A stretch of DNA of 64,000 nt from assembly GCA_015499995.1 (NCBI GenBank), contig JADNRV010000035.1, positions 62,001 to 126,000 on the forward strand. The letters run 5' to 3'. Below are positions 23,348 to 34,826 of the stretch, in pieces. Source of the DNA: Flammula alnicola. Lineage: Eukaryota; Basidiomycota; Agaricomycetes; Agaricales; Strophariaceae. The translations under genes and the position numbers were made by a program. Under the pieces are notes generated by a model that was not told the DNA's origin, searched no databases, and saw nothing but the letters and a program-made list of their open reading frames with translations. The first letter of the stretch is position 1, and each line of letters begins with the position of its first letter.

Positions 23348-24933
23348 GGGCGCAAATATTGGAATTCGCCTTTTTTGGGCCTGCCGTTGTCACTGCGGTG
23401 TTTTTGAAGACTTGGGCTTGGTACATATGTTCGTTGCATCAGTTCTAGACCACTTATCTGATATGTCTGGGGCCCGAGGACACAAATGTCAGGGCTATCA
23501 TTTTTTTGATCTGATAAGGCGCTTGTAAACTAGGATGTACCGTGGCAACTTTAGCCATTGGCTTAGCAAAATCGCCCCATGAATAGATAAAAGATGCAAG
23601 TTTGGGAAACAGAAGTCACATTGAGTTTCAAGAATTAGATTCATATCAGAACATCAGCATCAGCATCTATAACTATAAATTCTCCCTTTGAACGGTATTC
23701 TCCCGCTCAACAGGCGAACCAACGGAAAACATTCAGTATCTCTACCGTGTTTGCGGCTCAAACCCTCGGATCTGATACGAGCTTTGAAGTTTGAATCGTC
23801 TAGATGGTGAGGGTTCCAAATGGATTCGAAAGGGTGTCCCATGACTGGTTCCCGTAAGTCCAATATGATCCGACTCACCTGGGCGGTGTTCATATCAGAG
23901 AGGAGCAGGTGTGTAATTAGGAAAGGAGGTGCTGAGGCCGACATCGGAGGATGAAAGCCAACTCAAACATAGTTCGGTTAGTCTCTGGTTGGAGGAATGA
24001 TAGGCTAAAAGTGGCACACCTCTATGTTGAGGAATCGCTGTTATCTTTGCCTTGATCTTTGCTTTATCCTGGGTATGGTGATAAACGGGTAGTGATCTTT
24101 GTATGAGACGCGGCTCTGAGACATTCGGCAGAATTTAAGTTTGGAAGTACCATTGCGGTAGCGCCCACTGGTACGACACCATCTGACCAGGGTCCTGAAA
24201 GGCTGTGGCAGAAGCGTGAAAAATGAGAAGCCGGGAAATCTCGAACAACAACGTTCAACGTTCAACGTTCAGCGGCTATTATCACCAGTACATTGCTATG
24301 CGATGACTCGACCTCGACAGCCCACGAGTGCACAATAGCCGTCCAAACTAAAAGGCATCCTCCACCTTAGCACCTATGTAATTAGAGTCAATTGCACGCA
24401 CACGAGGCACAACGCGAAAACACGGCTTCGCAAAGTGGTCCCACCAATTCAGCCACAGGGCCCACAAGAAAGTTAGTGTAATAGCGTCCGACTCGGAGAT
24501 AATGAAAGGACTGGCACGTTCGAATAAGGTCTTCAAAGTCATGAAAAGACTGCAATTCGAGCGCTTTCGATATCGATGAGGTTATATATCGATGAGGTTA
24601 TCAACCAGGAGGCGATTTATAAGTCTGAAGTACCGAGCCTCGAGAGAGCGAAGTTTTTGGAAAAAGATGTTTTCGTGTTTACTAATGCACTAACCACTCC
24701 GCCGAGCCGGTGCCGAAGACCCAGCTGGGCCGGTTTAATTACTTAATTATGTGTCGGAGTGTGAATGTCTGAATGTCAAACAAGACACTGCCGCTGCGCA
24801 TTTCATTCACAACCTTGACCACACGATCTACCTTAACAACCCTCTAGTAAGCCACCCAGTCGTTTAAACACCTACAGAGCACTCATAGAGCTCCCAAGAA
24901 CTCCAAGAAACAACTTCGAACTCTTAATTCACG
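23348..24933. other. Intergenic with a possible gene relic
   Basis: A minus-strand frame at 23660-23944 (MSASAPPFLITHLLLSDM … RIILDLREPV) resembles the C-terminus of the small multi-TM proteins common in Agaricomycetes (DUF6533-like, ending in a RFxLDLREP-type block), but no upstream part was found, so it is at most a relic. Short tandem repeats occur at about 24249-24270 (AACGTTC three times) and 24571-24601 (ATATCGATGAGGTTAT twice). The region before 24934 should hold the promoter of the His-rich gene. Confidence 0.35.
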
Positions 24934-25875
24934 ATGAGATTTTCGGCTATCGCAGCTGTCCTTGCTGGTGCTGGAATCGGTGAGTCGTCATATCCTGCCC
25001 TTTACCCCGTGTTGGCGCTCTGTCTTACCTTTTCATAGCTCAGGTCGCCGCTGTACCCATCCGAGTGATTCTGGTCTCCAGTAGCATCCAGGAAGGATCC
25101 AGTCCCCTCGACACCATTCGCTTTGGCCATGGGGTCGAACAGCCCCCTGCTGTCGCCAAAATGATGGCGACGATGAAAGGACCTGCGGGCGCATCAGGCC
25201 GCACAGCTCGCCCGTGCAGGGGTCGTATGAGCCGTTTCCGCCAGAAGGGCATCGAGGTCTCGAACGCCTTCAGGAAGGCTCTTGGCTTGCCGCTCATCGA
25301 AGCCAATCCTCATCCCCATGTCCACGTCCACCCTGTACCGATCCATCATGAGGGCGCCAAGAGGCCTGAATTCTGGATGGCGAAGGGGAAGGCAGCTGCT
25401 GTCGAGACTGGACCTAATGGATCTCTTCCTGTTCACCACCACAATCATCATCATCACATGCACAACAAGCACCACGGCCAACACAGGGGATCCTTCGTGA
25501 ACCGTCTACACTACTCTCTCGTCAATCTCGGTCGTTGGGAAGGCAGGGCCGTCGCTTTCGTCCTTGGTGAGTGTTTCACTGCCTCCTTTTTCTTCCCTTG
25601 ACTCACAAAATTAAAATCCAGGATGCGGCATCGGTGTTTTGCTCCGTATGTTCTGGGTGCTCACTCTCGTCATGTACCGTGCTGTCAGAGGTCAGCGCAG
25701 GGACGAAAATGAGTATTCTCACATCACCACCATCTTCGAGGAGTACGAACCCGCTCCCCCCAACTACACTTTCCCCGTCGACGAGAAAGTCGCTATCGAG
25801 CCTGAAACCAAGGTAGCTGACTCCGCTGCCACCCCCGAGGAATCCTCCAAGGCCACTGCCGAAGAATCCAAGTAA
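24934..25875 (+). CDS. His-rich single-pass membrane protein with signal peptide
   Basis: Three exons, 24934-24979, 25039-25566 and 25622-25875, with clean GT-AG introns; the first intron splits the signal-peptide region as is common in fungal secreted proteins. MRFSAIAAVLAGAGIAQVAA is a good signal peptide. The lumenal or extracellular part is basic (RPCRGRMSRFRQKGIEV) and contains HPHVHVHPVPIHH and a dense His tract (HHHNHHHHMHNKHHGQH), a likely metal-binding region. A transmembrane helix (FVLGCGIGVLLRMFWVLTLVMY) is assembled over the second intron, followed by a cytosolic tail with FEEYEPAPPNYTFP and an acidic Ser/Glu end. No known enzyme domain. The codon choice is strongly C-ending, suggesting good expression. 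Confidence 0.82.
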
Positions 25876-26271
25876 CCGCCATCCTGATAAATACCACCCG
25901 CAGAACCTACAGTATCCCATTTCCCCCATTTTCCTCCTTTTCCTATATGATACATATCCAGTCGCTCCTTATCTTCAAAGAAACGAGAAAATCCCATAGA
26001 AATTTAAACAAATAGTGTTCGTTGTCTAGTGTTACTCCAGTACAGTATTCCTGTATTTTCCAGAGTGGTATGTAGCAGTTGGCCTATGCCAGTCGTTGGG
26101 TCCAATGGATTTTGTTACCTACAGAACTGACTTGTTCTGAAATACTTGTGAGGCTTAGGCTTACTGGAAGAGATGACTACTCTTAAGCGACGACATCCAT
26201 TAATTTATTCCTCATAAGACTGCTTCCTACGGTAATTGGGGATCATCCACCAGCTCAATAGTCTTCCAAAA
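25876..26271. other. Convergent intergenic spacer
   Basis: 3' flanks of the His-rich gene and the minus-strand F-box-like gene; nothing recognised beyond AT-rich sequence. Confidence 0.4.
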
Positions 26272-27266
26272 TCAAAGCAATTGTATGCTAGACCTATCCG
26301 GTCCAAGTCCTCTTCCTCCGTAATCATCGCGCAATCGCGAAGCTGCCTTCTCTCTCGCTTCCTGCTTGCGTTTCTCCGCTGTTATCCAGAAGTCCTCTTC
26401 ACCGCGGGCCCCCGTCTCCCAATGATCCAGGTGATCTAACACAGACTGCAATAGCACGACGCGTGGATCTTTCTGAGATAATGACAATTCGCCCGCAATA
26501 AAATGAACGTCCGCGTAGAACATGACGAACACCTCCAGAGAGGCGCATTCGACGATCACGCGGTCGATGAGGTGCTGGTTCACTATGCCTGCAAGGGCGA
26601 GGTGTGTGAGCTTGGGCAGCAGGGCTAGCTGTCGCCACTTGGACCACGAAGATGTGGCGTTGATGATCTCGAGATGGGTGAGGTTGTGGAACAGCGGCTG
26701 GTCGAATGGGATGCTAAGATCGGGTGCGTAATTCTCGAAGAAGTACGTCGGGTCGAAGGAAAACCTTCGGAGAGGCAGCTTCTCCAAGATAGGGACCAGG
26801 TGTGTGCACGAGCCGTGGATTATCCACAGGGCGAGGTTATGCACGTTGGGGCAGAATTCGAGCACCTGCTTGATCTCGCCTGAGGTTCGGTTCTGGAGGA
26901 GGATATGCTTGACCCAAGGCCCGAACTGTCGTAAGCGATCGATGTCGATATCTCTTTCCGTATTTCTAGTATGCCGCTCTCCGGTGCCAGCGTAGAGAGG
27001 GGGAATGACTCTGCCTTCGCCCGACCGCACGATACGGTATAATTCCGGTTCGAACCTAGCCATCCTCGCCCGATTAGAATAGAGAAACGAAAGTGGGAAT
27101 GCCAGAGAGCTGAATAAGCGTACCATACACGAACTCGACGGGCAACGACAACTAAGGTCGGTATACATTGCGGGAACGACGAAGCCGCGATCTCGAAAAT
27201 CTCTCGCTCGAGTTCGAATGGAAGGCGGCTTATATGTAGGGATTGTGGAATAGATTTGACATCCAT
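26272..27266 (-). CDS. F-box-like protein, parent copy of the duplication
   Basis: Two exons, 27124-27266 and 26272-27055, joined by a 68-nt intron that splits a Trp codon at the same place as in the paralogue at 9350 (…VARRVRVW|FEPELYRI…). The F-box-like start is MDVKSIPQSLHISRLPFELE…REIFEIAASS. Leu-rich strands follow (CPNVHNLALWIIHGSC, LPLRRFSFDP, FHNLTHLEIINATS, LPKLTHLALAGIV). About 308 residues, frame intact. It is transcribed away from UGT copy A, sharing an upstream region of about 830 bp. The stretch from 26603 rightwards, which includes most of this gene, was copied into the second duplication unit. The start at 27266 matches the truncated copy's start; a longer in-frame extension to 27326 is not conserved there. 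Confidence 0.78.
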
Positions 27267-28099
27267 GGAGAAGTGAGAGATGGGGGTGCTGATGCCGTCA
27301 ATGCACACAGTAATTACACCGTACACGGTGCGCGTGAAGGCTTAGTGAGATTAATTGGTGGCTGTGCACGTTCGCCAGAAATAGCGGCTATGTAGCCTAG
27401 CGCGCAGGAGTTTGGATCTTGGTCGTTAACCACCGATTGGCTCAGCGGTGACGCCAGCGAGTAGCGAGCGCCCAGCACCAACGCTTAAGCATTCGTGCGC
27501 GCTGGGAGATCGTGCGTGCGTGCGCTACTCATACATAAGATGGCATGCACGGATTACAGTCATTAGTCTGTAGACGGAAAAAAGGGTCGCTTCTTGTGGT
27601 CTCCGGACATCGTGTACTGTAAAGAAGATGAAATGAGGTTCATCAATGGCTCATGATCAATCATAACTACTATACACAAGTTGAAGTCCTACCAGACTGG
27701 TAATTCATTGCGTGGGTATACGGTATCCCATATACCGATGCCGGCGCTTATAGTAATACGCGTAGAACTGCCGACATCACATGTGCATGTGCCGGGGAAT
27801 GTGTCTAAAAAAATCTACGAAGTATGGAGGACAGAGTATGATACGCTCTGGCGGAGAACTCGGAGCCGGTGAGGCTTCGTGACTCCCTAAAATACGGAGA
27901 TTACACATTGCTTCACGTACAATCACAAACATTCGCCTAACCTACCGTCATGACTCACTGAGCTTCACAGGCAGGCGTAACGTCTGCATTTTGACATGGC
28001 CGCACCTCGTTGCGCTCACGCAAACGCTCTATGCATCAAACCAAAAAGAATATAAAGCGTCAAGTCAGTCTTTAAACTTCTTCACTGGATTTGAATCAA
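27267..28099. other. Divergent promoter region, F-box-like / UGT copy A
   Basis: Bidirectional spacer conserved in the second duplication unit (31200-32326). It is rich in GCGC and CGCTGGG-type stretches around 27430-27540. The last 110 bp before the UGT start are also conserved ahead of UGT copy C, pointing to shared control. Confidence 0.5.
28051..28057 (+). promoter_or_regulatory. TATA-like element of UGT copy A
   Basis: TATAAAG lies 49 nt before the ATG and is preserved at the same distance in copies B and C, within a conserved upstream block containing CGCTCTATGCATCAAACC. Confidence 0.5.
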
Positions 28100-30205
28100 A
28101 TGTCGCTCACCAAAGGCTCCCACTTGCTTCTCGTGCCTTTTCCAGCTTGGGGTAACTTAAATCCTTGCTCTGACATTAGCATCCCTTTCAAATAATCACC
28201 CCTTGTTGATAGGTCATACCAGACCAATCCTCGTGTTGGCTACGCGTCTCGTACATGAACGCGAGGATGTCATCGTGACCGTCTTGGTTGGCCCAAATGT
28301 ACTTGAAAAAGCGCATTCCGATATCTCGACCCACTTTCACCACACAGCCGAGTCGGATAGTGCACGACGTCGTATCAGGTATGCTCAGAATGGTCATAAT
28401 GATGATTTATCACTTAGAGGAAAGTTTAAAAGGCTTGTTTCGGCATTTAGCTCGGATGAGAAGGATCACTTCAAGCACATCCAACCTTTTGCCGAGGCCT
28501 ACCCAGCTGCATACAAGACTCTTCTGGAGATCAAGCCAATTACATGCGTCACTACCGGGACAACATTTGACGCTGCTCCTGCACCATCTGTCATTGTTAT
28601 GGATTTCTTGGAACTCCCACAGCTACGTGCTACTCGTGCTATCACCGGACAGTCCGTACCGGTGATTGCTTGCATTGTAGGAGGGACATCTTCCATGATT
28701 CGCCTTTTCGGACCAGAAAACATTGGCGGTCTCGGTGATTTTGGGGCCAAAATCGACGCAGAGGCTGCTCGGACAGGAAAAAACCCCGAGGAGATTGGAG
28801 AAAAGGCGCGTTAGTATTCTTAGTAGTTTTCAGCTCGCGACTAATATTAATGTCCTTTTCCCAGATATTCAAATATACAGATGGTTCGGTTGTCCAAGTT
28901 GCAGGTCTTCCTGCTATGTACGACTACGAATTCTTCCCGCAGAAGGTATCAATTTCTGAGTCTTGAGTGTATACATGGGTGGCTCACGTTATTTCATAGC
29001 TTGGATTCGATGTCCCCATAGCGTCTGTGATCCGTGGTGGTTATTCGTGTGTATCATGTCCTCCGCTTTCATTAGGTTGAATTCTAAAGGACGTGAAACA
29101 GATTCCTCCAAGAGAGCGACGGGACGATCCTTACGACTTGTGAAGCATACGAGAATACAGGAGCTTTGAAGGCCATGAAGTCCTGGCTCTCTGACTGGAA
29201 CAAGAGTAGCTTTAGCATTGGGCCACTTTTGCCTCTTGGGTACGGGGTCGACGATCAGAGCAGCCGTGGTGATACTGGTGTGGAAACGTTCATGGATGAG
29301 ATGCTCGTCCGGTATGGCAAGAAATCTGTGCTTTTCGTAAGATCTCGTTCGCTTCCTCATTTTAGCATTCGATGTTCTTAATAAACAATTCTCTCCCAGT
29401 TTTCCTTCGGAACAGTATTCTGGCCGCATGTTGAGGAGTACATTGACGAGGTCATGGAGGTATTGATGGAGAAGCAATTCCCTTTTGTAAGTATTCCAAA
29501 GGTCCCGTTCTTCAGATGTAATTTGCTGACATCCTACCATTGTTTTGTTGTGCTAGGTCTTCTGTCATGCGTCGCCCTTTGCCAGAATATCCGAAAAGTT
29601 GATTAAGAAGGTGAAGTCGTCGGGTCTTGGCCTGCTCACGAAATGGGCACCGCAGCAATACATCTTAAACCATCCGGTAGGTGCAAATGTCACATCTCTT
29701 TGTGGTGCGATAAGCCCTTGCTCATCAACTATTTGTAGGCCACTGGAGGGTTCCTTACTCATGGTGGTAATGGATCAATCACAGAAGCTCTTGGCAGCGG
29801 AATTCCCTTGTGAGTGTTCCATAACTTAAATTCAAGGCGACCATGACGGCACACTCAGCTGACTATGTGATACCGTTATTATTTAGAATCTGTTGGCCGT
29901 TTGACGCCGACCAGCCAGGCATTGCTGCACACCTCACAGTGAATCTCAACGTCGCATTCGAGCTCATCGAAATCAGAACCAGCGAGGGAGGCATGAAGCC
30001 CATGCTGAGGCACGGACGTGCACCCAAAGGAACTCGCGAAGCTGTCGGCGACGAAATGAGACAAGTGATCGATGATTGTCGTGGTCCGAAAGGAGAGACA
30101 ATGAGGCAGAACGCCGAGCAATTGAAGAAAGAGTTCGCAAGGTCCTGGGAGGAGGGTGGAGAAGGGAAACGGGAGCTTCAAGCATTTTTACAGCAGTATA
30201 CCTGA
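28100..30205 (+). CDS. UDP-glycosyltransferase, copy A (intact)
   Basis: Nine exons: 28100-28151, 28213-28805, 28865-28945, 29000-29046, 29102-29336, 29400-29486, 29557-29676, 29739-29809 and 29887-30205, about 534 residues, no frame break. GT1-family glycosyltransferase of the GT-B fold. The N-terminal catalytic His lies in PFPAWGHTRPILVLATRL. The C-terminal sugar-nucleotide PSPG motif is complete: WAPQQYILNHP, ATGGFLTHGGNGSITEA, LGSGIPLICWPFDADQP. Fungal members transfer glucose or other sugars to sterols, lipids or xenobiotics; the acceptor cannot be read. The second intron (28806-28864) uses a GC donor, conserved in all three copies. It is divergent from an F-box-like gene and duplicated in tandem downstream. 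In copy A the PSPG Gly is retained (ATGGF), whereas copies B and C have Trp (ATGWF). Confidence 0.9.
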
Positions 30206-30661
30206 CTCGGAACATTCTGTCGACCTTTGGGCTCCTGCCTAAAAGACGGGGGAATCGAAATGTAGTCTTGGTCTAATTATCCGATGCGTGAATGTTCGTC
30301 CATATAAACACATAGAAGATAGCTTGCTTCGTTTCTAGAGCCTTCAATATTCAATGTTAAATTATTTCTTGAGCAGTGAACGAAACTCCGACCATGTCAT
30401 TGACTATATATAGAATTTATGAAAGTATTTTAATTTGTAACATTGACTCGCATCACTTCGCATCACTAATGACTGGGACGGTTGGATTGCGGTTGGAACA
30501 GGAGCATCATAAAATTTCTGAAGAAAACACCACGATGCAGAACCTCGGACAGAAGCAGACATCCATCTGACATCATGATGTAGACCCAGTTTAGACCTCG
30601 TACCTTCCCCGCAGCCCGCGGCTGCCCCGCATTACTCGGATCAGAAAGGACCTTGCTTGGA

Positions 30662-31199
30662 TGTGTGAGCTTGGGCAGTAGGGCCAGCTGTCGCCACTTG
30701 GACCAAGACGACGTGGCGTTGATGATCTCGAGATGGGTGAGGTTGTGGGCCAGCGGCTGGTCGAACGGGATGCTAAGATCGGGGGGGCGTAGTTCTCGAA
30801 AAAGTACGTGGGATCGAAGGAGAACCTACGGAGAGGCAGCTTCTCCAAGATGGGGACGAGGTGTGTGCACGAGCCGTGGATTATCCACAGGGCGAGGTTG
30901 TGCATGTTGGGGCAGAATTCGAGCACCTGCCTGATCTCGCCTGAGGTTCGGTTCTGGAGGAGGATATGCTTGACCCAAGGCCCGAATTGTCGTAAGCGAT
31001 CGATGGCGATATCTCTTTCCTCATTAGAGAGCTTAACAAGCGTACCATACGCGAACCCGACGGGCAACGACAACTAAGGTCGGTATACGCAGACTGTACA
31101 TTGTGGGAACGACGAAGCCGCGATCTCGAAAATCTCTCGCTCGAGTTCGAATGGAAGGCGGCTTATATGTAGGGATTGCGGAATAGATTTGGCATCCAT
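30662..31199 (-). pseudogene. Truncated F-box-like gene in duplication unit 2
   Basis: Starts MDAKSIPQSLHISRLPFELE like the parent gene, loses about 35 residues around the intron (the MARFEPELYRIV… part is gone), resumes at ERDIAIDRLRQFGPWVKHIL, and then shifts frame after FFENYAP where the G-run at about 30780 is one base longer. The 3' end is cut off at the duplication junction, so the last 100 residues of the parent are missing. It cannot encode the parental protein. Confidence 0.85.
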
Positions 31200-32278
31200 G
31201 AGCAAGTGAGAGATGGGGGTGCTGATACCGTCAATGTAAACAGTAATTACGGCGGTGCGCGTGAGTGAGATTAGTTGGTGGCTGTGCACATTCGCGGCTA
31301 TGTAGCCGAGCGCGCAGGAGTTTGCATCTTGGCCGTTAACCACCAATTGGCTCAGCGGCGACGCCGGCGAGTGGCGAGCGCCCAGCGCCAGCGCTTAGGC
31401 ATTCATGCGCACTGGGAAATAGTGCGTTCGTGCGTTACTCATAATAAACGGCATGCCCAGATTACTATCATTAGTTCATTTGAAACAATTCTGTAGACGG
31501 AAAAAATGGTCGCTTCTTGTGGTCTCTGGACATCGTGTACTGTAAAGGAGATGAAATGCCGCCCACCGTGTAGCCATTAACAATTACGCCCTAGAAAACA
31601 CTACCAGCGCGCGGTCTTTAATTCAAAAGGGAACTCAGGGTTTCAATCTTCTCCAAACATAGGATTTAATCTACGAATTCTATTAGCTCTAAATTCAGCT
31701 GAATGTTTTAAACCTACTGTTGATCCAAAGAATACATAAGCACTTGGGCCGCCGGCCGTCGAGGTTCATACCTCATATGATGTCGGTTCTGGTGGTTCTG
31801 TCCTTCTCATTCTACTGGAATAAGCGGTTCGAAAGCTCCATTGCCATATTCGCAGAGGTGGACGGTCAGGTTATGATCAATCATAACTACAATGCAGAAG
31901 TTGCAGTCCTATCAGACTGGTAATTCATTCCGTGGGTATACGGCATCCCACAAACAGACGCGTAGGACTGCCGACATCACATGTGCATGTGCCGGGGAAT
32001 GTGTCTAAAAAAATCTACGAAGTATGGGAAATTTGGAGGACAGATTATGATACGATCTTGCGGAGAACTCGTTGGTAAGGCTTCGTGACCCCCTAAAACA
32101 CGGAGATTACACATGGTTTCACGTAAATATCATTAGGAGGTCAATCACAAACATTCGCCTAACCTATTATCGTCATGACTAACTGAGCTTCACAGGCTCA
32201 TGCGTACACGTCTGCATTTTGACATGGCCGCACCTCGTTGCGCTCACACAAACGCTCTATGCATCAAACCAAAAAGAA

Positions 32279-32285
32279 TATAAAG
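32279..32285 (+). promoter_or_regulatory. TATA-like element of UGT copy B
   Basis: TATAAAG at the same spacing as in copy A, within the conserved upstream block. Confidence 0.45.
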
Positions 32286-32326
32286 TGTCAAGTCAGTCTT
32301 TAACTTCTTCACTGGATTTGAATCAA

Positions 32327-34397
32327 ATGTCGCTCACCAAAGGCTCCCACTTGCTTCTCGTGCCTTTTCCAGCTTGGGGTAACTTGAATCCTTGCTCTGA
32401 CATTAGCATCCCGTTCAAATAATCACCCCTTGTTGATAGGTCATACCAGACCTATCCTCGTGTTGGCTACGCGTCTCGTACATGAACGCGAGGATGTCAT
32501 CGTGACCGTCTTGGTTGGCCCAAGTGTACTTGAAAAAGCGCATTCCGACATCTCGACCCAGTTTCGCCACACAGCCGAGTCGGATAGTGCACGACGTCGT
32601 ATCAGGTACGCTCATAACGGTCATAATGATGATTTATCACTTACAGGAAAGTCTGAAAGGCTTGTCTCGGCATTTAACTCGAATGAAAAGGATCTCTTCA
32701 AGCACTTACCACCTTTTGCCGAGGCCTACCCAGCTGCATACAAGACTCTTCTGGAGACCAAGCCAATTACATGCGCCACTACCGGGACAACATTTGACGT
32801 CGCTCCTGCACCATCTGCCATTGTTATGGATTTCTTTGCACTCCCACAGCTACGTGCTACTCGTGCTATCACTGGATATTCCGTACCAGTAATTGCTTGG
32901 GCTTCAGGAGGGACATCTTCCATGATTCGCCTTTTCGGTCCAGAAAATATTGGTGGTCTCGGCGATTTTGGGGCCAAAATCGACGCAGAGGCTGCTCGGA
33001 CAGGAAAAACCCCCGAGGAGATTGGAGAGAAGGCACGTTTGTCTCCTCAGTAGTTTTCAGCTCGCGACTAACATCAATGTCCTTTTCCTAGATATTCAAA
33101 TATACAGATGGTTCGGTTGTCCAAGTTGCAGGTCTTCCTGCTATGTACGACTACGAATTCTTCCCGCAGAAGGTACACTTTCTGGTCTTGAGTGTATACA
33201 TGCGTGGCTCACGTTATTTGATAGCTTGGGTTCGATGCCCCATAGCGTCTGTGATCCGTGGTGCTTATTTGTGTGTATCATGTCCTCCGATTTCATTGGG
33301 TTGAATTCTAAATGGACGTGAAACAGATTCCTCCAAGAGAGCGACGGGACGATCATTACGGCTTGTGAAGCATACGAGAATACAGGAGCTTTAAAGGCCA
33401 TGAAGTCGTGGCTCTCTGACTGGAACAAGAGTAGCTTTGCATTGGGCCACTTTTGCCTCTTGGGTACGGGGTCGACGATCAGAGCAGCCGTGGTGATACT
33501 GGTGTGGAGACGTTCATGGATGAGATGCTCGTCCGGTATGGGAAGAAATCTGTGCTTTTCGTAAGATCTCGTTCACTTCCTCGTTTTAGCGTTCGATTTA
33601 AACAAAATCTCTCTCAGTTTTCCTTCGGAACGTATTCTGGCCGCATGTTGAGGAGTACATTGACGAGGTAATGGAGGTATTGATGGAGAAGCAATTCCCT
33701 TTCGTAGTTTCCAAAGGTCCCATTCTTCAGATGTAATTTGCTGACATCCAACCATTGTTTTGTTGCGCCAGGTCTTCTGTCATGCGTCGCCCTTTGCCAG
33801 AATATCCAAAAGTTGATTAGAAGGTGAAGTCGTCGGGTCTTGGCCTGCTCACGAAATGGGCTCCGCAGCAATACATCTTGAACCATCCGTATGTCCAAAT
33901 GTCGCATCTGTTGGTGTTGCGATAAGCCCTTGCTCATCTATTTGTAGGCCACTGGATGGTTCCTTACTCATGGTGGTAATGGATCAATCACAGAAGCTCT
34001 TGGAAGCGGAATTCCCTTGTGAGTGTTCCATAACTTAAATTCAAGGCGACCATGACGGCACACTCAGCTGACTCTGTGATACCGTTATTATTTAGAATCT
34101 GTTGGCCGTTTGATGCCGACCAGCCAGGCGGCGCTGCACACCTCACAGTGAATCTCAACGTAGCATTGAGCTCATCGAAATCAGAACCAGCGAGGAGGTA
34201 TGAAGCCCATGCTGAGACACGGACGTGCACCTAAAGGAACTCGCGAAGCTGTTGGAGATGAAATGAGACAGGTCATCGATGATTGTCGTGGTCCGAAAGG
34301 GGAGGCAATGAGGCAGAATGCAGAACGATTGAAGAAAGAGTTCGCAAGGTCCTGGGAGGACGGTGGAGAAGGGAAACGGGAGCTTCAGCATTTTTGA
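32327..34397 (+). pseudogene. UDP-glycosyltransferase, copy B (frame-broken)
   Basis: Colinear with copy A, exon for exon. The first three exons are open (GHTRPILVLATRL … EEIGEK, then the GC-donor intron and IFKYTDGSVVQVAGLPAM). After that, single-base losses relative to copies A and C occur at about 33237, 33440, 33630, 33705 (damaging a splice donor), 33808, 33819, 33889, 34168 and 34194. The PSPG region is recognisable (ATGWFLTHGGNGSITEA) but cannot be read in one frame. Either a young pseudogene or an unpolished repeat copy: every difference that breaks the frame is a loss of one or two bases, while substitutions are few. Confidence 0.85.
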
Positions 34398-34826
34398 GAA
34401 GTATAGCTGAACGTACCATCGATCTCTGGGCTCATGCCCAAAATACAGGCGAGTTGAACTGTAGTCATGGTCTAATTACCCGATACGGGAAAGTTGTCCC
34501 TATGAATACATAGAAGATAGCTGCTTTTTCTAGAGCCTTCCTTCTGGCATGTTAAATGATTTTGTGAACGCAACTCCGACTACTGTGCATGTCATTGACT
34601 ATATGTAAAGAATTCATGAAAGAATTTTAATTTGTAACATCGACTTGCATCCTGAATGACTGGGAGGGTTTGAGCAGGAGCATCATAAAATTTCTGAAGA
34701 AAACACCATGATACAGAATCTCCGACAGAAGCAGTCATCCATCTGACACCGTGAAGTAGACCCAGATTAGATCTTCCCCGCACCTGGCTGCCCCACATTA
34801 CTCGGATCGGAAAGGACCTTGCTCGG

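Larger units (their letters stand above)
26603..30660. repeat. Tandem duplication unit 1
   Basis: From TGTGTGAGCTTGGG at 26603 (inside the F-box-like gene) to GGACCTTGCTTGG at 30660, this segment is repeated next door at 30662-34826 with high identity. The unit contains most of the F-box-like gene, the divergent promoter and UGT copy A with its 3' flank. Confidence 0.9.
30662..34826. repeat. Tandem duplication unit 2
   Basis: Second copy of the unit. It starts at TGTGTGAGCTTGGG inside the F-box-like sequence and ends at GGACCTTGCTCGG. It carries an extra block of about 300 bp near 31559-31862 in the divergent promoter region, and many single-base losses relative to unit 1. Confidence 0.9.
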
